From Lentzea sp033794685 (GTDB taxonomy: Bacteria; Actinomycetota; Actinomycetes; Mycobacteriales; Pseudonocardiaceae), in NCBI GenBank assembly GCA_033794685.1, contig JARAYZ010000001.1: 64,000 bases of DNA; one strand, written 5' to 3'. The stretch's first letter is position 1; each line of letters starts with the position of its first letter. This document shows positions 8,602 to 15,597 of this stretch, piece after piece. A model generated the notes under the pieces. That model had not been told where the DNA came from and searched no databases. It saw nothing but the letters and a program-made list of their open reading frames with translations. Made by a program: the position numbers and the translations under genes.

Positions 8602-8634
8602 GAGGGGTCCCGCACTTGGCGATCAGGACCCCTC
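8602..8634 (-). terminator. Terminator-like hairpin after the phzF-like gene
   Basis: Nine-bp perfect arms GAGGGGTCC / GGACCCCTC with a 15-nt loop, in the 158-nt space between the phzF-like stop and the GGDEF-EAL start. It could instead be in the leader of the GGDEF-EAL gene. Confidence 0.55.
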
Positions 8635-8714
8635 CAGGGGCACCAATGTACCCCGCTCGGGGGACGAAATGGCAGGTCGAGCACGTTTGGTGACGTCGAT
8701 TCACCCAGACGTGG

Positions 8715-9467
8715 CTAGACGCTGAGGTGTCCCCGAAGCACCGTCACGGCCTGCCCGGAGAGCAGCACACGATCTTGGTCGAGGGTCGCCCTGACGAACC
8801 CCCCGCGCGGTGACGCCTGCTCCGCCAGCAGGTCAGCGCGTTGAAGCCGAGGCACCCAATAGGACGTAAGGGTGCAGTGGGCCGAACCGGTGACGGGGTC
8901 CTCCGGGATGCCGACGGCCGGGTAGAAGCAGCGGCTGACGATGTCCGCACCACCGTCGCCGATCGCCGTCACGATTACTCCGCGTGACGGGATTTGTGTC
9001 AGCCCTTGGACGTCGGGTCGCAGCGAACGGACTTCCGCGGCGCTCTCCAACTCGATCAGGAAGTCGAAGCGCCCACGCGACACAGACTTGATCGTCGCAT
9101 GTGGCAGCGCCTCCTCTAGACCGATTGGCGGGTCAGTCAACTCTGGCGGGTCCGCGGGGAAGTCCATGCGGACCCATCCATCGTCATTTGCGCATGTGAG
9201 CACCCCGCTACGCGTGGTGAACGACTGCTCTCCGCCCAGCACGTGCGCGGTGGCGAGGGTGGCGTGCCCGCAGAGGTCCACCTCGACCTCGGGCGTGAAC
9301 CAGCGGAGGTGGTTGTCCGGGGTGACGAAGGCCGTCTCGGCGTGCTTCATCTCGGCGGCGACGTGCTGCATCCAGGCGTCGTCGCGCGGCTCGGTGAGGA
9401 GCACGACTCCGGCGGGGTTGCCCGCGAAGGGCGTGCTGGTGAACGAATCCACGACGTAGATCTCCAC
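8715..9467 (-). CDS. PhzF-family isomerase/epimerase-like protein
   Basis: The 250-residue product reads EIYVVDSFTSTPFAGNPAGV from residue 2. This is the PhzF N-terminal signature, and the catalytic Glu is in MKHAETAFV (~residue 45). Two pseudo-symmetric halves follow, with EVDLCGHATLATAHVL and EDPVTGSAHCTL, the diaminopimelate-epimerase fold. True PhzF isomerises dihydro-hydroxyanthranilate in phenazine synthesis, but no phz genes are near. This is probably a housekeeping paralogue of unknown substrate. The GTG start at 9467 is set by the conserved N terminus. It diverges from the GNAT gene with only 15-30 bp between starts, so the two promoters must overlap. Confidence 0.88.
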   Translation of the reverse strand: MEIYVVDSFTSTPFAGNPAGVVLLTEPRDDAWMQHVAAEMKHAETAFVTPDNHLRWFTPEVEVDLCGHATLATAHVLGGEQSFTTRSGVLTCANDDGWVRMDFPADPPELTDPPIGLEEALPHATIKSVSRGRFDFLIELESAAEVRSLRPDVQGLTQIPSRGVIVTAIGDGGADIVSRCFYPAVGIPEDPVTGSAHCTLTSYWVPRLQRADLLAEQASPRGGFVRATLDQDRVLLSGQAVTVLRGHLSV

Positions 9468-9482
9468 ACCGCCGACCCTGCC

Positions 9483-10316
9483 ATGCTCAGATGGGGCGTG
9501 ACCGAACCTTTCTCCTACCGCGAGAACGATCCAGACTCCCTGCTGCCGACCTGGGGACCCTTGCGCACGCACGGCCTGACCTGGCAGCCCGGGTGGGACC
9601 TGCCGGCGTTGCTGGAGGAGTGGCACAGCCATCTCACCGGCCTGGACGACCCGGACACCGCGGCGATCGTGCAACTGCCGAGCCACGAGACCGGCGACGC
9701 GCGGACGTTGATCGACCGGGGCTTCGCGCCCCTCACCGTGGTCGCCGAACGCCTGGCCGGCCGCACACCCGCGCACCGGCCGTCCGATGTGGACATTCGC
9801 GCCGCCACGCGCGCCGACCTGGACGTCGTCGTCGAACTGAATCTGCACACCGTCCGGTACGACGCGCAGTTCGGCCTGGTGACCGAGCGCGCGAACACCG
9901 CCGAGCACCTGCGCACGGCGTTGGCCGAGGTGCTCGACCGCGACCACGAGGCGATGTGGCTGGCTCTCAGCGGCGACACGCCCGTCGGCATGATCTACGT
10001 CGACATGCCGCAGGACGCGGGGTGGATGGAGAAGTACGCGTCGGCACGCCCGTTCGCGTATCTCGGCCATCTCGGCGTGCGGCCGGATGTGCGTGGCACG
10101 GGTGCGGGCAGCGCTCTCGCCGCGCACGCGCACTCGGTCCTCGACGGCGCCGGAGTGGCATCGACGCTGCTCCACCACGCCTTGCCGAACCCGCGCTCGA
10201 CACCGTTCTGGTACTCGCAGGGCTATCGGCCGCGCTGGACGTTCTGGGTTCGACGCCCCGCGTTGCGCTCGTTCTCCGGCGTGTCGGCACAACCCGAACG
10301 GCCTAGTGGGACATGA
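9483..10316 (+). CDS. GNAT family N-acetyltransferase
   Basis: The 277-residue protein (MLRWGVTEPFSYREN; GTG at 9498 is an alternative start giving 272 residues) has a C-terminal GNAT domain from ~residue 100. LGHLGVRPDVRGTGAGSALA is the acetyl-CoA-binding motif A (R/Q-x-x-G-x-G/A) and PFWYSQGYRP is motif B. The N-terminal 95 residues look like a second, degenerate GNAT half (LIDRGFAPLTVVAERL). The acceptor substrate is unknown. It is divergently arranged with the phzF-like gene. Confidence 0.85.
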   Translation: MLRWGVTEPFSYRENDPDSLLPTWGPLRTHGLTWQPGWDLPALLEEWHSHLTGLDDPDTAAIVQLPSHETGDARTLIDRGFAPLTVVAERLAGRTPAHRPSDVDIRAATRADLDVVVELNLHTVRYDAQFGLVTERANTAEHLRTALAEVLDRDHEAMWLALSGDTPVGMIYVDMPQDAGWMEKYASARPFAYLGHLGVRPDVRGTGAGSALAAHAHSVLDGAGVASTLLHHALPNPRSTPFWYSQGYRPRWTFWVRRPALRSFSGVSAQPERPSGT

Positions 10317-10428
10317 TCTACCCGTTCACACAAGCGAAGAACCCAAACGAACCCGTACTTGTGGAACGAATCCGGCCTCTATTTCGACAAAGGGGTAAGC
10401 GGATTCAAGCCACGCCTGGGGGGTCGAG

Positions 10429-10665
10429 ATGGAACTCAGCGGAAGAGCGAGGGCGATGCTGCGGGCTGTCGCCGCAGGGCGCGCCGAGGTGACAGGCGGC
10501 ACGGAGCCCGACCTGTACGTCGACGGACTGCCCTGCTGCGACCGGATGGCGACGCACGACCTCGTGCACGCAGGACTGCTGCGTCCCGCGCAGCCGACGA
10601 GCTTCGGCCTCCGCGTCTGCGCGGAACTGACCGAGGACGGCCGCGCCGCGCTCGCCGCGAGTTGA
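10429..10665 (+). CDS. Small hypothetical protein (78 aa)
   Basis: I do not recognise this 78-residue protein. It starts MELSGRARAMLRAVAAGRAE and is preceded by GGGGGTCGAG, a plausible ribosome site. Composition shows an N-terminal helix, a central DGLPCCDRMATHDLVHAGLL segment, and an ending LTEDGRAALAAS that resembles a short winged-helix wing. Codon third positions are GC-rich, as in genuine genes here. A transcript could begin in the 112-nt AT-richer gap after the GNAT gene. It may be a small regulatory or toxin-antitoxin-like protein, but nothing demonstrates this. Confidence 0.6.
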   Translation: MELSGRARAMLRAVAAGRAEVTGGTEPDLYVDGLPCCDRMATHDLVHAGLLRPAQPTSFGLRVCAELTEDGRAALAAS

Positions 10666-10688
10666 TCGGCGTGTTGATCGCCCAATGA

Positions 10689-10704
10689 TCGAACATTTGT
10701 TCGA
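10689..10704. promoter_or_regulatory. LexA/SOS box
   Basis: TCGAAC-ATTT-GTTCGA is a perfect 6-4-6 palindrome and matches the actinobacterial LexA consensus TCGAAC(N4)GTTCGA. A TAGGCT -10 hexamer follows at 10712-10717 on the plus strand, giving a predicted start near 10724, which is the foot of the hairpin at 10725-10768. No annotated gene starts directly downstream (see findings). Confidence 0.8.
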
Positions 10705-10724
10705 CATGGGGTAGGCTTCGCGCT

Positions 10725-10768
10725 GAAGCCGGCACGCAAGAGAGAGGAAGCTCTTGCGCGCCGGCTTC
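10725..10768. terminator. Long hairpin downstream of the ahpD-like gene (also first product of the SOS promoter)
   Basis: Arms GAAGCCGGC-A-CGCAAGAG and CTCTTGCG-C-GCCGGCTTC pair over 17 bp with one internal A/C mismatch and an 8-nt loop AGAGGAAG. On the minus strand it follows the ahpD-like stop by 7 nt and can terminate it. Confidence 0.75.
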
Positions 10769-10775
10769 ATCTTCT

Positions 10776-11201
10776 TCAGGCCACCTTCTGGTCCGTGGCA
10801 ACGTTCATGCGGTTCCACAGGTTGATCGCGCCGCAGACGATGACGAGCCCGGCGAGCTGCTCCTCGGTGTAGTGCTTCGCCGCCTCGGCCCACACGTCGT
10901 CAGTGACCTGCACGCGCGTGATCTGCTCGGCGAGCGCGAACCCGGCCTTCTCGGCGTCGGTGTAGTACGGGACGTCCCGCCAGCCGGCGACGGCGAAGAT
11001 CCTCTCGTCCGCCACGTTCGCCTTGCGGAGCAGCTTGGTGTGGTAGTCGATGCACGTGCCGCAGCCGTTCATGATGCTGACGCGCAGGCAGATCAGCTCG
11101 GCGTAGTCCCCGTCGATCCCCGTGGTGGCCGCCGCCTCGGACAGGGCCATCAACGCCTTCATGGCGCCGGGCACGGACACGATCGGGTTGGCGATCCTCA
11201 T
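10776..11201 (-). CDS. AhpD-like carboxymuconolactone decarboxylase family protein
   Basis: The 141-residue protein contains the AhpD-core signature ELICLRVSIMNGCGTCIDYH, i.e. E-x(n)-CxxC-xxx-H, where the two Cys form the redox dithiol. The family includes alkylhydroperoxidase D (peroxide detoxification) and carboxymuconolactone decarboxylase; small AhpD-like proteins such as this are usually peroxidase-like. The sequence ...AGLVIVCGAINLWNRMNV is the typical C-terminal helix. A GAAGGAGAA ribosome site precedes the ATG. It stands alone, upstream of the SDR/IRED pair in the same direction but separated by 77 bp. Confidence 0.9.
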   Translation of the reverse strand: MRIANPIVSVPGAMKALMALSEAAATTGIDGDYAELICLRVSIMNGCGTCIDYHTKLLRKANVADERIFAVAGWRDVPYYTDAEKAGFALAEQITRVQVTDDVWAEAAKHYTEEQLAGLVIVCGAINLWNRMNVATDQKVA

Positions 11202-11278
11202 CTTCGTTCTCCTTCGTCGTCTTCTACCAGGTAGACCCGGCAGGCGACGAAGGTGTGACAGGTAGTCCGAAGATTTTC

Positions 11279-12013
11279 TCAGGCGCTGATCCCCTGGCCG
11301 AGTCCACCGTCGACGGGCAGGTCCGCGCCGGTCGTGAAGGTCGCCTCGAACGCCAGGAACAGCACGGCGTCCGCGACCTCGTCCGCGGTGCCGTGACGTT
11401 TCAACGGCGTGATGCGGTCGCCCTCCTCCTTGAACTGCTGGAGGTTCTCTTCCGGCACACCAGTGACGCCCATCGACGGCGTGTCGATGAAGCCGGGGCT
11501 CACGACGTTGACCCTGACGTTCCGCGGTGCCAGCTCCGCCGCGAACGACCTGCCGAACGACCGCACCGCCGCCTTCGCCCCCGAGTAGACGCTCATGCCG
11601 ACGGCGCCGCCCGTCTGCGCGATCGAGGTCGTGAAGACGATCGAGCCGCCCTCCTTGACGAGCGGAGCCAGCTTCTGGGCGGTGAAGAACGCACCCCTGG
11701 TGTTCACGGCGAACGTGCGTTCGTAGTCGTCCGGCGTGACGTCCGGGATCTCGAGCAGCGTGGCGTGACCGACGTTGATGAACAGCAGGTCGATCTCGTG
11801 GAGTCGTTCCCGCACTTCGGTTGTGAGCCTGACGACGTCCTCGAGGTTCGACGCGTCCGACGCGATGGCGTGCGCCTTGATTCCCTCGGCCTTCTCCGTG
11901 CTGCGCCCCGTGAGCAGCACCTCGGCGCCTTGTGCGATCAGCTTGTCGACCGTCGCGCGCCCCATGCCGTGCGTGCCGCCGGTGACGACGGCCTTCTTCC
12001 CCAGGTACTTCAC
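11279..12013 (-). CDS. Short-chain dehydrogenase/reductase (SDR)
   Basis: This classical SDR has 244 residues. The cofactor motif TGGTHGMG is at ~11-18, NVG replaces the usual NAG at ~80, the catalytic YSGAK follows Ser at ~135-155, and the tail is DLPVDGGLGQG. The GTG start overlaps the stop of the imine-reductase-like gene (GTGA), so the two are translationally coupled. Together with the divergent HxlR regulator this looks like an inducible reductase pair acting on a carbonyl or imine substrate (inference). The substrate is unknown. Confidence 0.88.
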   Translation of the reverse strand: MKYLGKKAVVTGGTHGMGRATVDKLIAQGAEVLLTGRSTEKAEGIKAHAIASDASNLEDVVRLTTEVRERLHEIDLLFINVGHATLLEIPDVTPDDYERTFAVNTRGAFFTAQKLAPLVKEGGSIVFTTSIAQTGGAVGMSVYSGAKAAVRSFGRSFAAELAPRNVRVNVVSPGFIDTPSMGVTGVPEENLQQFKEEGDRITPLKRHGTADEVADAVLFLAFEATFTTGADLPVDGGLGQGISA

Positions 12014-12828
12014 TTCCGGATCTCCTCGATGACGCTCGCGATGCTGTGCGCGCCGTGGCCGTTGCGCTGGGCGCGTTCGAACAGGCCGTGCAGGGCCTGC
12101 GGGATGGTGACGTCGAGGCCCTGTTCCCTGCCTGCCTCGGTGAGCAGGTGGAGTCCCGACACGTTGATGTCCAGCGCGGACACGTCGGTCTCGTAGTCCT
12201 TGGTCTGCGTCTCCTCGCCCATCTCGGGCAGCAGGGCGCTCATTTCGTTGAGGAAGCTAGTGGCCATCGGCGTGAACTGCTGCGGCGTGATGCCCTCGCT
12301 GCCCATCAACGCGACCGCCTGCAGGTACCCGCCGAAGGTCGCCCACATGATGCCGAGCAGGGCCAGGTCGTAGAGCGCGGCCAGTCCCGCGTCCTCCCCC
12401 ACGTACACGGGCTCGCCGAAAGCCTGCAGGACATGGTGGTTCTCGTTGCCGCTGAACAGGATCTTCGCCTGCGGCGTGCCGATCTGCTGCGGCACAGCCA
12501 TGATCACGCCGTCGACGTACTCGACGCCGTTGGTCTTCGCCCATTCCGCCGTGGCACGGGCCTGCTCCGGCGTGCCGGACGTGAGGTTGACGAGCGTCTT
12601 GATGTCGTTGGTGAGCAACGGTTGTTGTGCTTCATACGTGGACAGACAGGTGACGACGACGTCGCTCTTGAACGCCTCTTGTGGTGTATCGGCTCGTGTG
12701 GTGTTGGGCAGCGTTTTGGGCGTGCGGTTCCACACGGTCACTTCGTAGCCCTCTTCGACGAGAGCGTTCGCGAGCGCAGTGCCCATCCGGCCGAGGCCGA
12801 GCACACTCACGGTTTCCTTGATCCCCAT
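12010..12828 (-). CDS. Imine-reductase-like NAD(P)-dependent oxidoreductase
   Basis: The 272-residue protein has an N-terminal Rossmann domain (VSVLGLGRMGTALANALVE), LVNLTSGTP, the GVIMAVPQQIGTP loop, and a long C-terminal helical domain that swaps between subunits in this family. ALYDLALLGIMW places an Asp where imine reductases have their Asp/Tyr proton donor, supporting IRED-type rather than 6-phosphogluconate chemistry. It is the first gene of a two-gene operon with the SDR and a paralogue of the gene at 1-457. It diverges from the HxlR gene across an 83-bp space that contains repeated GTACC elements. Confidence 0.85.
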   Translation of the reverse strand: MGIKETVSVLGLGRMGTALANALVEEGYEVTVWNRTPKTLPNTTRADTPQEAFKSDVVVTCLSTYEAQQPLLTNDIKTLVNLTSGTPEQARATAEWAKTNGVEYVDGVIMAVPQQIGTPQAKILFSGNENHHVLQAFGEPVYVGEDAGLAALYDLALLGIMWATFGGYLQAVALMGSEGITPQQFTPMATSFLNEMSALLPEMGEETQTKDYETDVSALDINVSGLHLLTEAGREQGLDVTIPQALHGLFERAQRNGHGAHSIASVIEEIRK

Positions 12829-12860
12829 GCCGTGAATGCTCGTTCTGACACACACTTGGC

Positions 12861-12900
12861 GACAAGTACCTACTATTTTGTCAGGTACCCACTTTTTGGT
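12861..12900. promoter_or_regulatory. Candidate HxlR operator (19-bp direct repeat)
   Basis: GTACCTACTATTTTG at 12866 and GTACCCACTTTTTGG at 12885 are near-identical direct repeats spaced 19 bp apart, and a GACAA/TTGTC inverted pair brackets the first copy. The region is AT-rich against its surroundings and lies between the divergent IRED and HxlR starts. Tandem operator repeats are known for HxlR-type regulators. Confidence 0.5.
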
Positions 12901-12911
12901 AAGGATCCTGG

Positions 12912-13265
12912 ATGAAGCCACGGCAGTACGCGTGCGGCCTCGACGCGGCGATCGACGTGATCGGCGGCCGCTGGAAAGCACTGATCCTCTGGGCACTCCA
13001 CCACGGCCCGGTGCGCACGGGCGAACTGCGCAGGTCCGTGTCCGGCATCAGCGAGAAGATGCTGATCCAGGTGCTGCGCGAGATGGAAGCCGACGAGATC
13101 GTGCACCGCGAGGTGTTCCACGAGGTGCCACCGCGCGTCGAGTACTCGTTGACACCACTGGGAGTCCGGCTGAACGACGCCCTGTCACCGTTGGGCGACT
13201 GGGGCGAGGACAACATGAAGGCGATCGCACACCGCCGAGGCGTCGAACCCGCGCCCAGGCACTAA
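12912..13265 (+). CDS. HxlR-family winged-helix transcriptional regulator
   Basis: The 117-residue protein is a textbook HxlR/DUF24 regulator. YACGLDAAIDVIGGRWK carries the conserved Cys near residue 8 used for thiol or electrophile sensing in YodB/HypR-type members. It is followed by the RTGELRRSVSGISEKML recognition helix and wing RVEYSLTPLG. It is divergent from the IRED-SDR operon and most likely controls it. The DNA repeat at 12866-12900 ends 12 bp before its ATG, consistent with autorepression. Confidence 0.92.
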   Translation: MKPRQYACGLDAAIDVIGGRWKALILWALHHGPVRTGELRRSVSGISEKMLIQVLREMEADEIVHREVFHEVPPRVEYSLTPLGVRLNDALSPLGDWGEDNMKAIAHRRGVEPAPRH

Positions 13266-13281
13266 GCGCTGCACCCCGCCG

Positions 13282-13959
13282 TCACCGGTCGAAGTACACG
13301 ACAGTGGCGTCGTCGGAAATCTTCTTACGAGGCCAATCAACGGCCTTGACGTCTTCCTTTTCAACCGCGCGCATTCTGCGGATGAGGTCGTCCGGCCCGT
13401 TCGCCGCCATCAGTTCGAGCGCCTGACGCCAATCGAAGAGATTGAACAGATCCACCGCCCGCGCAGCCCCGTCAGACAGGATCGCAACGCGCCGCACGTC
13501 TTGAAGCGCAACCTCACCCTGAAGCGCGTGCTCGACATCAGACGCCTTCGCACCGGCCGTGCGCTTCGTCTGCCTATCGCTGACAACCAGCAGTTCCTGC
13601 TTGGTGTCGACGACCACCGTGGCGTCCCCGAGCACCAGGTACCGCAGCACGTCGTCCTTGACCTGCACCACCGCGATGGCCACGCTGGGCGAGTCGGGAT
13701 GATCGAGGTCGCAACTGCCGGAGTGCAGCTCAGCGGCCTTCTCGATGGCCTCCCCGAGCGCCTCACCCGGTTCGAGGTGCGCAACCCGAAGGATCTCCGC
13801 GGACAGCTGGTCGGCGAACCACCCGACACCGTGCTCGCACCCGGTCTCGGGCTTGGCCGTCACACCGTCGAGCACGGCGAGAAGGTTCGGCCCGACGAGC
13901 GCCCGGTCCTCACTCGGCGCCGTCGTTCGGCCGGCCTCTGTTGCCATCTGCGTACGCAC
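13282..13959 (-). CDS. PP2C-like serine/threonine phosphatase-domain protein
   Basis: The 225-residue product has the spaced motifs of the PPM/PP2C fold: SEDRAL, LLAVLDGVT (metal-binding Asp-Gly), LGDATVVV, AILSDGAARAVD and the C-terminal DDATVVYFDR (Asp-Asp). The usual DGHGG box is shortened to DGVT, as in many small bacterial PPM proteins. It presumably dephosphorylates Ser/Thr-phosphorylated proteins, but the degenerate box leaves activity uncertain. GTG at 13959 follows a GAGGGGG ribosome site; an ATG 12 bp inside is an alternative. No kinase gene is adjacent. Confidence 0.78.
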   Translation of the reverse strand: MRTQMATEAGRTTAPSEDRALVGPNLLAVLDGVTAKPETGCEHGVGWFADQLSAEILRVAHLEPGEALGEAIEKAAELHSGSCDLDHPDSPSVAIAVVQVKDDVLRYLVLGDATVVVDTKQELLVVSDRQTKRTAGAKASDVEHALQGEVALQDVRRVAILSDGAARAVDLFNLFDWRQALELMAANGPDDLIRRMRAVEKEDVKAVDWPRKKISDDATVVYFDR

Positions 13960-13992
13960 TGAGATCCCCCTCGGTCCGAACGAGGATACGAC

Positions 13993-14027
13993 GATGGGCC
14001 TCTGACCTGTCCGGTCAGAGGCCCATC
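13993..14027 (-). terminator. Terminator after tRNA-Tyr
   Basis: A perfect 15-bp stem (GATGGGCCTCTGACC / GGTCAGAGGCCCATC) with loop TGTCC lies 9 nt past the tRNA-Tyr 3' end. Confidence 0.9.
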
Positions 14028-14036
14028 AGTCTTGCG

Positions 14037-14117
14037 TGGCGGGTAGAGGATTCGAACCTCTGTAGCTTTCGCGACGGATTTACAGTCCGCTCCCATTGGC
14101 CGCTCGGGCAACCCGCC
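14037..14117 (-). tRNA. tyrT: tRNA-Tyr (GTA)
   Basis: An 81-nt class II tRNA: acceptor GGCGGGT/ACCCGCC, anticodon loop CTGTAAA (anticodon GTA), long variable arm, T-arm AGAGG-TTCGAAT-CCTCT and discriminator A. It lies upstream of and divergent from yajQ. Confidence 0.96.
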
Positions 14118-14236
14118 CCACACCGCCGTAACGGTGCAGGCGGAACAATACATAACCCCTTCGGGAGGCCCCAAATCGGGGTCCCCCAGTAGCATCGACG
14201 CTGGCTGTGATCCCGAGATCGTTGGAGTGTGAAGTC

Positions 14237-14728
14237 GTGGCGGACCCGTCGTTCGACGTGGTGAGCAAGGTGGACCGGCAGGAGGTCGACAACGCGCTCA
14301 ACCAGGCCTCGAAGGAGCTGAGCACGCGCTTCGACTTCCGCGGGACCAACACCACAGTGGCCTGGGCCGGCGAGGAGGCGATCACCTTCACCTCCGAGAC
14401 CGAGGAGCGTTGCAAGGCGGCGATCGACGTCTTCCAGGAGAAGCTGGTCAAGCGCAACATCTCGATGAAGGCGTTCGAGGTGGGCGAGCCCGCCATCTCC
14501 GGCAAGGTGTTCAAGGTCACGGGAAACCTCGTGCAGGGCATCACGTCCGAGAAGGCCAAGGAGATCGCCAAGAAGATCCGCGACGAGGCGCCCAAGGGTG
14601 TGCAGGCGCAGATCCAGGGTGACCAGTTGCGGGTGTCCGGCAAGAAGAAGGACCACCTGCAGGACGTCATCTCCCTGCTGAAGGGTTCTGACTTCGGCAT
14701 CGCCCTCCAGTTCACCAACTACCGGTGA
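14237..14728 (+). CDS. YajQ-family nucleotide-binding protein
   Basis: The 163-residue protein (GTG start, M/VADPSFDVVSKVD) has the complete YajQ/UPF0234 sequence: STRFDFRGTNT, VSGKKKDHLQDVISLLK and the ending GIALQFTNYR. The family has two ferredoxin-like folds; members bind nucleotides or RNA and, in Xanthomonas and Pseudomonas, c-di-GMP. I put the start at GTG 14237 because the upstream in-frame ATG would add a non-conserved stretch. Its stop overlaps the rfbA start (GTGA), so the two genes form a coupled pair. Confidence 0.93.
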   Translation: MADPSFDVVSKVDRQEVDNALNQASKELSTRFDFRGTNTTVAWAGEEAITFTSETEERCKAAIDVFQEKLVKRNISMKAFEVGEPAISGKVFKVTGNLVQGITSEKAKEIAKKIRDEAPKGVQAQIQGDQLRVSGKKKDHLQDVISLLKGSDFGIALQFTNYR

Positions 14729-15597
14729 AGGGCATCGTCCTGGCCGGTGGCAGCGGCACGCGCCTGCACCCGATCACGCAGGCCGTCTCCAAGCAGTTGC
14801 TGCCGGTGTACGACAAGCCGATGATCTACTACCCGCTGTCGGTGCTCATGCTGGCCGGCATTCGCGAGGTGCTGATCATCAGCACGCCTACCGACCTGCC
14901 GCAGTTCCGGCGGTTGCTCGGCGACGGGTCCCAGTGGGGCATGGACTTCTCCTACGCGGAGCAGGCCGCGCCGAACGGGCTCGCCGAGGCGTTCGTCATC
15001 GGTGCCGGCTTCGTCGGCGACGACGACGTGGCGCTGGTGCTGGGCGACAACATCTTCTACGGCCAGGGTTTCTCCACCACGCTGCAGCAGCACGCGTCCT
15101 CTTTGGACGGCTGTGTGCTCTTCGGCTACCAGGTGAAGGATCCCGAGCGGTACGGCGTGGGTGAGGTCGACGCGACGGGCAAGCTGTTGTCCATCGAGGA
15201 GAAGCCCGCGAAGCCGAAGTCGAACCGGGCGATCACCGGCCTCTACTTCTACGACAACGGTGTGGTGGACATCGCGCGGAACCTCAAGCCGTCGCCGCGG
15301 GGCGAACTGGAGATCACCGACGTCAACCTCGCCTACCTGCGCGAGGGGCGTGCGCGGCTGGTGGACCTGAGTCGCGGGTTCGCGTGGCTCGACACCGGCA
15401 CGCACGACTCGCTGCTCGAGGCCGGACAGTTCGTGCAGGTGCTGGAACACCGGACGGGCGTGCGCATCGCGTGTCCCGAGGAGATCGCGCTGCGCATGGG
15501 CTTCATCTCCGCGCAGGAGTGCTACGCGCTCGGCGAGAAGCTCGGCAAGTCCGGGTACGGCGAGTACCTCATGGCCGTGGCGAAGGCTGGGCGTTAA
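14725..15597 (+). CDS. rfbA: Glucose-1-phosphate thymidylyltransferase
   Basis: The 290-residue protein starts at GTG (KGIVLAGGSGTRLHPITQ) and has the nucleotide-binding signature GGSGTRL, KQLLPVYDKPMIYYPLS, GDNIFYG and VVEKP-type IEEKPAKPKSN. It makes dTDP-glucose from dTTP and glucose-1-phosphate, the first step to dTDP-deoxysugars such as rhamnose. rfbB, rfbC and rfbD are absent nearby. It converges on htpX with a 4-bp overlap of stop codons (15594-15597). Confidence 0.93.
   Translation: MKGIVLAGGSGTRLHPITQAVSKQLLPVYDKPMIYYPLSVLMLAGIREVLIISTPTDLPQFRRLLGDGSQWGMDFSYAEQAAPNGLAEAFVIGAGFVGDDDVALVLGDNIFYGQGFSTTLQQHASSLDGCVLFGYQVKDPERYGVGEVDATGKLLSIEEKPAKPKSNRAITGLYFYDNGVVDIARNLKPSPRGELEITDVNLAYLREGRARLVDLSRGFAWLDTGTHDSLLEAGQFVQVLEHRTGVRIACPEEIALRMGFISAQECYALGEKLGKSGYGEYLMAVAKAGR

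Noticed and set aside
8715..9467. Phenazine biosynthesis cluster suggested by the PhzF-like gene
   Set aside because: No phzA/B, D, E or G neighbours; PhzF-family proteins are common outside phenazine pathways.
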